A stretch of 64,000 nt of DNA from an uncultured Flavobacteriales bacterium (GTDB lineage Bacteria; Bacteroidota; Bacteroidia; Flavobacteriales_D; Sanyastnellaceae), in assembly GCA_905478325.1 (NCBI GenBank), contig CAJQIB010000004.1, positions 62,001 to 126,000 of the forward strand, read 5' to 3'. The notes under the pieces are model-generated. The model was not told where the DNA came from and searched no databases. It saw only the letters and a list, made by a program, of their open reading frames with translations. A program made the position numbers and the translations under genes. Each line of letters starts with the position of its first letter. Within the stretch, counting starts at the first letter, position 1. Positions 26,014 through 33,166 of this stretch are shown one piece after another.

Positions 26014-27345
26014 ATGAAATACGCGACGGTTGTTTTTTGTTTGCTTCTTGGGATGTTCAATGCGTTCGATGGATTGGGCCAAACGAGCAAAGAGGTCAGT
26101 ACCCATTTATTCGATTTGCCTGGCGTAGAATTTGACGCAATTCCTGCACCTTCTCCGTTTGAATCATCTTGGGTTTTGATGGTGAAACAGCCTTTTGACC
26201 ATGAACACCCTGAGTTGGGGAGTTTTCGTCAAAAAGTATATCTGTCTCATTATGAAGCGGACCGTCCTGTTGTTTTGGTGACAGAAGGGTACAATCGAGG
26301 AAGAAATTATGCGAGTGAACTGGCAACGGCTATCGGAGCCAATCAAGTGGTTGTGGAGCATCGGTTCTACGGAGCCAGCATGCCAGACTCCATGGACTAT
26401 ACGTATCTAACGATTCGTCAAGCTGCAGCTGATTTGCATCGGATCAAGGAGATGTTGGCCGGTCTGTATGAAGTGCCGTGGTTGGCTTCGGGGATTAGTA
26501 AAGGAGGTCAAACGACGTTGTACTACCGGTACCTCTATCCGGAAGATGTTGCGGTGAGCGTGCCGTATGTAGCACCCATCAATTTGGCTTTGGAGGACAC
26601 CCGGATTTATGACTTTCTGAATGTTGTGGGCTCTCGATCGTGTCGAAGGGACATTCTCGAGATACAACGACGAATTCTATCGGATTATGAAGCATGCTTG
26701 ACGCGTTTAAAGTGGCACGCGAAGGGTGAGGGGTTGGAGTTTGGTTATTTGAGTTTGGAAGAGGCCTTTGAATATGCCGTGCTCGAGTATCCTTTTTCAT
26801 TTTGGCAATGGGGGATGGATTGCTCTGACATACCCGATGCCTCAGCGGACTTAGAGGTGGTTTTGGACCACTTTTTAGAAGTGAGCGGCTTGGCTTTTTT
26901 CTCGAATACGAGCATGACAGATTATGCGTCACATTATTACCAGTGTGCGCGTGAGTTTGGTTACTACAGCTATGAAACGGAGGCGGTTTCCGATTTGCTT
27001 CGCGCCCTTCCAACAGACGTCAATCCATCAGCAATCTTCACTCCGAATCACGAAGAGGTTCCTTACGATGGAGGAGCATTGGCTCGGGAGGTGTACGATT
27101 GGTTGGAGGCATCGGGCGAACGCATTCTGTACATCAATGGAGCTTTGGATACGTGGAGTGCAACAGCGATGCCAAAGCGCGAGGACCGCGACGCCCTTTA
27201 TTTCTTTTTAGAGGGTGAAAGCCACAGCTCAGCGCGGATTCGAACGATGGATTCGGATCAAAAGCGAGAAGTCAAGAAGGCATTGGAGCGGTGGTTGGAA
27301 ATGCCCATCACCGGATCGCTCTCTGAAATTGAGGAGGCGGACTAA
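26014..27345 (+). CDS. Secreted S37-like peptidase (PS-10 family)
   Basis: A 443-residue protein with a signal peptide (MKYATVVFCLLLGMFNAFDGLGQ). It has an alpha/beta-hydrolase fold with the nucleophile in ASGISKGGQTTLYY, followed by YPEDVAVSVPYVAPIN, very close to the GGSKGG signature of peptidase family S37, whose Streptomyces member is a tripeptidyl aminopeptidase. The acid is likely the Asp in NGALDTWSA and the base His in GESHSS. The ATG at 26014 was chosen for the signal peptide; an in-frame TTG at 25927 overlaps the terminator. The stop overlaps that of convergent trmH by 3 bp. It has no T9SS domain, so it is probably periplasmic. Confidence 0.85.
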   Translation: MKYATVVFCLLLGMFNAFDGLGQTSKEVSTHLFDLPGVEFDAIPAPSPFESSWVLMVKQPFDHEHPELGSFRQKVYLSHYEADRPVVLVTEGYNRGRNYASELATAIGANQVVVEHRFYGASMPDSMDYTYLTIRQAAADLHRIKEMLAGLYEVPWLASGISKGGQTTLYYRYLYPEDVAVSVPYVAPINLALEDTRIYDFLNVVGSRSCRRDILEIQRRILSDYEACLTRLKWHAKGEGLEFGYLSLEEAFEYAVLEYPFSFWQWGMDCSDIPDASADLEVVLDHFLEVSGLAFFSNTSMTDYASHYYQCAREFGYYSYETEAVSDLLRALPTDVNPSAIFTPNHEEVPYDGGALAREVYDWLEASGERILYINGALDTWSATAMPKREDRDALYFFLEGESHSSARIRTMDSDQKREVKKALERWLEMPITGSLSEIEEAD

Positions 27346-27866
27346 CCGGGCAATCCGATGCGCTTTGCAGCATGCCATAGAACAATGCCCGCACAGACGC
27401 TGACATTCAGACTTTGTTTGACTCCGAATTGGGGGATTTCCACCACAATTTCGGATGCATCACACGTGTTAGGCTCAACGCCTTTCACTTCATTGCCAAA
27501 CACAAGGGCCCATTTTTCTCCGACTTTTGGCTCCCAGTTGAGGATGGAAATGCTGTTTGTTGTTTGCTCAATCGATGCGATTTTATAGCCTTGTTCGCGC
27601 AATTTCATAATGGCTGAAAGTGCATCGGAATGGGCTGACCAAGGCACGTGTTCATCGGCACCCAAGGCACTCTTAAGGATGTCCCTCTGAGGAGGGTGAG
27701 CGGTGTAGCCGCACAAGTCGATGCCGCTAATTCGAAAGGCATCTGCCGTTCGGAAGAAAGCACCGACATTGAGTCCAGATCGAATGTTCTCAAGAACAAC
27801 TCTCACGGGCACGGTCTCGGATTCGGTATACGCTTCTGGACGCGTGCGTTCTCCCAATGGGCTCAT
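27342..27866 (-). CDS. TrmH-family (SpoU) RNA 2'-O-methyltransferase
   Basis: A 174-residue SPOUT methyltransferase. The three family motifs are LENIRSGLNVGAFFRTADAF, WALVFGNEVKGV and IPQFGVKQSLNVSVCAGIVLWH, which form the SAM-binding knot. The target (tRNA Gm18 or an rRNA 2'-O site) cannot be fixed from sequence. It overlaps the uvrB stop by ATGA, so the two form one minus-strand unit. Confidence 0.92.
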   Translation of the reverse strand: MSPLGERTRPEAYTESETVPVRVVLENIRSGLNVGAFFRTADAFRISGIDLCGYTAHPPQRDILKSALGADEHVPWSAHSDALSAIMKLREQGYKIASIEQTTNSISILNWEPKVGEKWALVFGNEVKGVEPNTCDASEIVVEIPQFGVKQSLNVSVCAGIVLWHAAKRIGLPG

Positions 27867-29890
27867 GCTTTTTTGGATTCTAAGAGTTTCTTCAATGCCA
27901 AGTATTCATCACGTAAACGAGCGGCTTCCATAAAGTCAAGATCTTTTGCTGCGCGTTCCATGACCTTCTTCGTACGCTCGATTGTTTTCTGAAGCGCCTC
28001 AACACCCATGGCATTCACAACAGGGTCAGCAGATAGTGTTTCCATGGTGACATCGGGTTCTGCCGCCAAATGGCGTGGCCGGTCTTCGATGCTATTGCTT
28101 TGCTCGAACATGGTATTCCGCTGTTTCTTAATCTGAGTCGGTTTCATGCCATGCTTCACGTTGTATGCCTCTTGCTTCTCTCTTCTCCGTGCTGTTTCGT
28201 CAATCGTCATGGCCATGGACTTGGTGATCCGGTCACCATACATGATGACACGGCCTGAGATGTTTCTAGCCGCTCTGCCCGCAGTTTGAGTCAGTGAGCG
28301 GTTTGATCTCAGAAAGCCTTCTTTGTCCGCGTCCATAATCGCAACCAGTGCGACTTCAGGAATGTCCAAGCCTTCCCGCAAAAGATTGACGCCGACGAGC
28401 ACATCGAATACACCGTCTCTCAATTCTCGTATGATTTCGACACGGTCCAATGTTTTGACATCGGAGTGGATGTAGCGTGTTTTGATGCTCAGGCGTTCGA
28501 GGTATTTGGTCAACTCTTCAGCCATACGCTTGGTCAGGGTGGTCACTAGAGTGCGGTCTCCTGCGGCTATGGTGCCTTGAATCTCAGTCACCAAATCATC
28601 CACTTGGTGTTCACAAGGCCGGACTTCGATGGGCGGGTCTAACAATCCAGTAGGGCGAATCACTTGTTCCACGACGATGCCTTCAGACTTCTCCAATTCA
28701 TAATCGGCGGGTGTTGCAGAAACATAGAGCAGCTGCCCCGTGATGTCATGAAACTCATCGCCTTTGAGTGGACGATTATCCAGGGCAGAAGGTAGTCGGA
28801 ATCCATAGTCAATCAGGGCAGTCTTTCGCGAGCGGTCACCACCGTACATGGCCCCAATTTGAGGCATGGTCACGTGACTTTCATCCACGATGAGTAGGAA
28901 GTCATCTGCGAAATAGTCGAGCAAGCAAAAAGGGCGTTCTCCGGGTTTTCTGCGGTCGAAGTACCGGCTATAGTTCTCGATTCCATTGCAGAAGCCGATT
29001 TCCTTGATCATCTCTAAATCATACAAAGTTCTTTCCTCCAACCTTTTGGCTTCCAGGAATTTGGATTGCTCTTGAAAGAAGTCTTTTTGTTTCTCCAAGT
29101 CCTGTTGAATTTCCCAAACAGCTTGGTCTGTTGTTGATTTACTCGCGACGAATAGATTCGCTGGGTAGATGACGATGTCGTCAAACGTGTGTAGGGTCTG
29201 TCCGGATTCCGGGTCAATGGTCTGCAATGCTTCGATTTCATCTCCCCAAAATTGAATGCGCAAAGCATGATCTGCATAGGCTAAGAACACATCGACGGTA
29301 TCGCCTTGAACGCGGAATGTACCCCGCTTGAACTCCGCACGTGTTCGGCTATACAAGCTGCTGACCAGGGCGTGCAAGAAGGCATTGCGCCCCCATTTCT
29401 GTCCAACGTTGAGAGGGATAATGCTTTTGTGAAACTCAACCGGGTTGCCGATGCCATAGATGCAGCTAATGGATGCCACAACAATGATGTCCCGTCGTCC
29501 ACTCAGCAAAGCTGAGGTCGTGCTTAACCGGAGCTTTTCAATCTCCTCGTTGATTGCCAAGTCCTTTTCTATGAAGGTGTTGGTTGAGGCGATGTAGGCT
29601 TCAGGTTGGTAGTAGTCGTAGTAACTGACGAAATACTCAACGAGATTCTCAGGGAAAAACTCCTTGAATTCCGAGTATAGCTGTGCGGCTAACGTTTTGT
29701 TGTGACTGAGGACCAGCGTCGGGCGTTGTGTCTGCGCGATGACATTGGCAGCCGTGAACGTCTTTCCTGATCCTGTAACTCCTAGAAGTGTTTGGTGCTT
29801 GGTGCCTTGTTGCACGCCCTCCACAAGTTGTCGGATGGCCTCGGGTTGATCACCCGCAGGTTTGTATTCGCTTTGGAGTTTGAATTTCAT
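27863..29890 (-). CDS. uvrB: Excinuclease ABC subunit B
   Basis: The damage-verifying helicase-like subunit of nucleotide excision repair. The 675-residue chain has Walker A GVTGSGKTFT near 38-47, the beta-hairpin region VSYYDYYQPEAYI, DEIEA, DESHVTMPQI (DEAH-like box), helicase motifs LTKRMAEELTKYLE, VGVNLLREGLDIPEV and QTAGRAARN, and a C-terminal UVR domain (KDLDFMEAARLRDEY). A TAAATTTG -7 element lies on the minus strand at 29911-29904. Confidence 0.97.
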   Translation of the reverse strand: MKFKLQSEYKPAGDQPEAIRQLVEGVQQGTKHQTLLGVTGSGKTFTAANVIAQTQRPTLVLSHNKTLAAQLYSEFKEFFPENLVEYFVSYYDYYQPEAYIASTNTFIEKDLAINEEIEKLRLSTTSALLSGRRDIIVVASISCIYGIGNPVEFHKSIIPLNVGQKWGRNAFLHALVSSLYSRTRAEFKRGTFRVQGDTVDVFLAYADHALRIQFWGDEIEALQTIDPESGQTLHTFDDIVIYPANLFVASKSTTDQAVWEIQQDLEKQKDFFQEQSKFLEAKRLEERTLYDLEMIKEIGFCNGIENYSRYFDRRKPGERPFCLLDYFADDFLLIVDESHVTMPQIGAMYGGDRSRKTALIDYGFRLPSALDNRPLKGDEFHDITGQLLYVSATPADYELEKSEGIVVEQVIRPTGLLDPPIEVRPCEHQVDDLVTEIQGTIAAGDRTLVTTLTKRMAEELTKYLERLSIKTRYIHSDVKTLDRVEIIRELRDGVFDVLVGVNLLREGLDIPEVALVAIMDADKEGFLRSNRSLTQTAGRAARNISGRVIMYGDRITKSMAMTIDETARRREKQEAYNVKHGMKPTQIKKQRNTMFEQSNSIEDRPRHLAAEPDVTMETLSADPVVNAMGVEALQKTIERTKKVMERAAKDLDFMEAARLRDEYLALKKLLESKKA

Positions 29891-29950
29891 GCGGTAGGTG
29901 CTTCAAATTTACGTGCGGTGAAGCGCAATTCATCCGAGATTTTAAGAAAC

Positions 29951-29981
29951 AAAAAAGCCAGGCTTTTGGCCTGGCTTTTTT
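29951..29981. terminator. Bidirectional intrinsic terminator between rplI and uvrB
   Basis: AAAAAAGCCAGGC and its complement GCCTGGCTTTTTT enclose a TTTTG loop. Both strands have T tracts after the stem. In context it ends the minus-strand rpsF-rpsR-rplI transcript before uvrB. Confidence 0.88.
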
Positions 29982-30000
29982 CTTGCAGTTGTTGTGGCAA

Positions 30001-30447
30001 TCAGTCTGCCACTACATCAAATTTCACCGTAACGATGACTTCTTTGTGCAACTTAATCGTTGCTTCATACGAACCGAGTTCTTTGATGCTGTCATCGGTG
30101 AAGTGAATCAACTTCCGGTCAATGTTATGACCGGCAGCTTGAATGGCTTCAGCCAATTGAATGGAGTTGACAGAACCAAAGATCTTGCCGCTTTCGCCGG
30201 CTTTCGCTCCGATTTTTAATGTCAATCCTTCCAGTGACTTGCCCAATGATTGAGCCAATTCCATCGCTTTCGCAGCCTTGTGAGACTGTTGCTTGATGAC
30301 TTCTGCTACCACCTTCCGTGCGGAAGGAGTGGCGGATGTAGCCAACCCTTTTGGGATGAGGAAATTGCGTGCGTAACCGCTTTTGACGGTGACGATGTCG
30401 TTTTTGCTACCAAGTAGTTCGACGTCTTGCTTCAGAATGATATCCAT
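30001..30447 (-). CDS. rplI: 50S ribosomal protein L9
   Basis: L9 binds 23S rRNA and spans toward the neighbouring ribosome. The 148-residue chain starts MDIILKQDVELLGSKNDIVTVKSGYARNFLIPKGLA, the family signature, followed by the long connecting helix and C-terminal domain (FGSVNSIQLAEAI, KLIHFTDDSIKELGSYEATIKLH). Last gene of rpsF-rpsR-rplI. Confidence 0.97.
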   Translation of the reverse strand: MDIILKQDVELLGSKNDIVTVKSGYARNFLIPKGLATSATPSARKVVAEVIKQQSHKAAKAMELAQSLGKSLEGLTLKIGAKAGESGKIFGSVNSIQLAEAIQAAGHNIDRKLIHFTDDSIKELGSYEATIKLHKEVIVTVKFDVVAD

Positions 30448-30458
30448 GATCGTCGGAT

Positions 30459-30722
30459 TTAGCGGAGGTTGTCAGCCACATATGGCATCAAAGCCAGGTG
30501 ACGTGCCTTTTTGATGGCCTGGGCCACCTTGCGTTGGTACTTCAGGGAGGTGCCTGTCAATCGACGAGGCAAAATCTTGCCCTGCTCGTTGCAGAGCATC
30601 AACAAAAAACTAGCATCCTTGTAGTCGATGTACTTAATGCCTTTCTTCTTGAAGCGGCAGTACTTCTCCTTCTGGGTGTCAATGCTGATGGGGTTCAGGT
30701 AACGGACATTCTTGTCAGCCAT
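30459..30722 (-). CDS. rpsR: 30S ribosomal protein S18
   Basis: S18 pairs with S6 on the 30S platform. The 87-residue chain has [47 protein letters not shown]. It sits between rpsF and rplI with short gaps (19 and 11 bp), the conserved order in Bacteria. Confidence 0.97.
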   Translation of the reverse strand: MADKNVRYLNPISIDTQKEKYCRFKKKGIKYIDYKDASFLLMLCNEQGKILPRRLTGTSLKYQRKVAQAIKKARHLALMPYVADNLR

Positions 30723-30741
30723 GGTGATTCTTTTTTAAGAA

Positions 30742-31110
30742 TTAAGCCTCTTCGGCAGTTTCAGGAGCGGCCGTAGGGGCTTGGCTCGACTTGTTGCGGC
30801 GTGACTCAGCATACACAGTGTGATGCTTGTCCATCCGAGTCGATAGGAATCGGATGATGCGCTCGTCTCTCCGGAATTCAGTTTCGAAGGGCAGGATTAC
30901 AGGAGCCTCAGCCTCAAACTCAAACAGTTGGTAGAAGCCCGAAGACTTCTTCTGAATGGGATAGGCCAATTTTCGTAATCCCCATGATTCCTCATGATCA
31001 ATGGTAGCACCATTGTCCTTGAGGTATGCACGGTACTTCTCTACTGTTTCCGCTACCTGCTCAGCAGATAGCACGGGAGTCATAATGAAAACAGTTTCGT
31101 AACGATTCAT
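30742..31110 (-). CDS. rpsF: 30S ribosomal protein S6
   Basis: The 122-residue chain starts [15 protein letters not shown] and has the conserved [25 protein letters not shown] and the [17 protein letters not shown] end of the domain, with a C-terminal Ala/Thr/Glu-rich tail. It heads the rpsF-rpsR-rplI unit. A good promoter lies upstream at 31138-31168 on the minus strand. Confidence 0.97.
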   Translation of the reverse strand: MNRYETVFIMTPVLSAEQVAETVEKYRAYLKDNGATIDHEESWGLRKLAYPIQKKSSGFYQLFEFEAEAPVILPFETEFRRDERIIRFLSTRMDKHHTVYAESRRNKSSQAPTAAPETAEEA

Positions 31111-31137
31111 GTAGAACGGGGTTTGTTAAATGGGGGG

Positions 31138-31168
31138 CAAAAGTAATTCAGGAACCGCTGAAAAACAA
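31138..31168 (-). promoter_or_regulatory. Promoter of rpsF-rpsR-rplI
   Basis: On the minus strand, TTG at 31168-31166 is followed after 20 nt by a perfect TACTTTTG -7 box at 31145-31138. The rpsF start is 28 nt downstream. Confidence 0.65.
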
Positions 31169-31293
31169 TAACTGATCGTGCTGATTTCGAGTGGCTTTAT
31201 TCCAATCTGAGTGGGCCGTTGTTCGTTGTCTGTTCAAAACTCCGCTTCCTTCGCCAAGAACAGCGCCCGATATTCGCAGAGTCTATCAATAAA

Positions 31294-33084
31294 ATGGAAT
31301 CGAGCAACGCAACCTATACCGTATCCGCCCTCAAATATCGTCCACAGGAATGGGACGCCGTTGTAGGACAAGAAGGGATTACACGTACCCTCAGGCAAGC
31401 CATTGATCAAAATCAAGTGGCTCAAGCCTATTTGTTTTGCGGTCCAAGGGGTGTCGGTAAAACCACGTCGGCGAGGATTTTCGCTCGGGCCATCAATGAT
31501 TTTGATGCAAATTCAGGAGAAGACTATGCGTTCAATGTCTTTGAATTGGATGCCGCCTCCAACAATAAGGTTGAAGACATTCGATCCATTGTAGACCAAG
31601 TGCGGATCCCGCCTCAACGCGGTAAGTATAAAGTGTACATCATCGATGAGGTGCACATGCTTTCTCAAGCGGCGTTTAACGCTTTCTTGAAGACGTTGGA
31701 GGAACCGCCGCCTCATGCGGTGTTTGTTTTGGCTACAACCGAAAAGCATAAAATTCTTCCCACGATCCTGTCGCGTTGCCAAATCTTTGATTTCCATCGC
31801 ATCACTGTGCCCGACATGGTGACACATTTGCAGGGCATTTGCACGCAAGAAGGAATCGAAGCCGAAGAAGCTGCTTTGCACGTCGTGGCAGTGAAGGCAG
31901 ATGGAGCGTTGAGAGATGCGCTGAGTATTTTTGATCAACTGGTGGCCTTCGCTGGGAAGAAGTTGACGTACGAGGTGGTAGCGGAGCATTTGCATGTTCT
32001 CGATCATCAAACCTATTTTGAAGTGTTGCGTTGTGCGCTGGCCGGCGAAGTCGCTCCGGCACTGCTGGTCCTCGACGGGATCATCGCACGCGGTTTTGAC
32101 CCCCATCACTTTATCTCAGGATTGGGATCCCACCTGCGCAGCTTGTTGGTGAGTAAAGATGCCTCCACGGTTCAGCTCATGGAAGGAACGGATGACCTGC
32201 GAAGGCAATTTGTTGAGCAATCGCAACAGACGGATTTGCACTTTCTGGTTCAAGCGCTCGATCATGTGAATAAAGCGGATGTTCAATACCGAGGTAGCAA
32301 TCACCAGCGACTCCTTGTTGAGCTTACGCTGATGCAAATCTGCTCCCTTCGAGGAGTGGATAAAAAAAAAAATAGCCTCATAGCGATTCAAGCGGATGCT
32401 TGGCGGGCGAGCCGCTCAGTGAGCCGCCCCGCAATTCCTCCAACGCAGAAACCTCCTGTAGAGCGCGATGTGGCTCCTGAACCTGCCATGCCTGTGAAGG
32501 GTATAGATGTCGCGGAAGCTCAGCCGATGCCGGTCGCATCCGAAGATGTGATTCCGGCAGCTGTGGCTGCTGAAGAAAGGCAGGAGCCTCAGAAGTCCCC
32601 TGAAGTGGGGGTCTTGAAAAAACGCAGGGTAGCCCTATCGAAACCAAAGTCGCTCCAATCGTTGGTGGTGGACACACCGGAGGTGGTCAAGGAATTCGAA
32701 CCCGTCTTGCGCGAAGAATTTGATTTGGGGCAGCTTCAGGAGGCTTGGAATCAGTTTGCGGAGGTGCAGAGACGAGCGGATCTACTCAATTTAAGTTCGA
32801 CGCTTTTGGCGTGTTCGGTTGGATTGGAAAAGAAACAAATTCAAATCAAGCTGCTGAATAGAGTTCAAGAAGAGCAAATCAAGGAGGTTCGTGTCCAATT
32901 GCTCGAATATCTCAGAGGTGCTTTGAAGAACGATTTCATCGAACTGAACTTGCACGTCCCTGCAGCTGCTGAATCCGAAGTTTCGTCTCAATTCTTAACG
33001 GAACGCGAGCGATACGATGTTTTTGTGGACAAAAATCCACATTTAGACACGTTGAGAAAACGACTGGATTTGGATTTGGGATAA
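31294..33084 (+). CDS. dnaX: DNA polymerase III subunit gamma/tau
   Basis: The clamp-loader ATPase. The 596-residue full-length (tau-like) chain has Walker A GPRGVGKTTSA, DEVHMLS (Walker B), LEEPPPHAVFVLATTEKHKI, sensor residues near SRCQIFDF, domain III ending LLVELTLMQICSL (about 340-352), then a Pro/Glu-rich linker and a basic-to-helical C-terminal domain. The four zinc-ligand Cys usually found after ARIFARAIN are absent. Codons 357-360 are an 11-A run (32362-32372); shifting frame there gives K then TAG, so a gamma-like product of about 360 residues is predicted. The ATG at 31294 fits the family; an earlier in-frame TTG at 31219 adds unrelated residues. Confidence 0.96.
   Translation: MESSNATYTVSALKYRPQEWDAVVGQEGITRTLRQAIDQNQVAQAYLFCGPRGVGKTTSARIFARAINDFDANSGEDYAFNVFELDAASNNKVEDIRSIVDQVRIPPQRGKYKVYIIDEVHMLSQAAFNAFLKTLEEPPPHAVFVLATTEKHKILPTILSRCQIFDFHRITVPDMVTHLQGICTQEGIEAEEAALHVVAVKADGALRDALSIFDQLVAFAGKKLTYEVVAEHLHVLDHQTYFEVLRCALAGEVAPALLVLDGIIARGFDPHHFISGLGSHLRSLLVSKDASTVQLMEGTDDLRRQFVEQSQQTDLHFLVQALDHVNKADVQYRGSNHQRLLVELTLMQICSLRGVDKKKNSLIAIQADAWRASRSVSRPAIPPTQKPPVERDVAPEPAMPVKGIDVAEAQPMPVASEDVIPAAVAAEERQEPQKSPEVGVLKKRRVALSKPKSLQSLVVDTPEVVKEFEPVLREEFDLGQLQEAWNQFAEVQRRADLLNLSSTLLACSVGLEKKQIQIKLLNRVQEEQIKEVRVQLLEYLRGALKNDFIELNLHVPAAAESEVSSQFLTERERYDVFVDKNPHLDTLRKRLDLDLG
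32351..32375 (+). promoter_or_regulatory. Putative programmed slippage/frameshift site in dnaX
   Basis: GAGGAG (32351-32356, Shine-Dalgarno-like) lies five nucleotides before eleven A (32362-32372) and T-A-G (32373-32375). In frame the codons are AAA AAA AAA AAT. A -1 ribosomal shift, or a transcript with one extra A, reads AAA TAG; a transcript lacking one A reads ATA GCC TCA TAG. Both shifted frames therefore stop within four codons. Confidence 0.65.
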
Positions 33085-33166
33085 AACACAGATTCAAATT
33101 CCACGTGGATCGGGACTTTTTCTATTTTCAATTGAACGACTTGACCTCATTAGTGGTTTAAACAAC

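Noticed and set aside
32402-32432. GC-rich stem downstream of the dnaX A run as a frameshift stimulator
   Set aside because: The stem is imperfect (bulged) and begins about 30 nt after the slippery run, much farther than the 5-8 nt needed by known stimulators.
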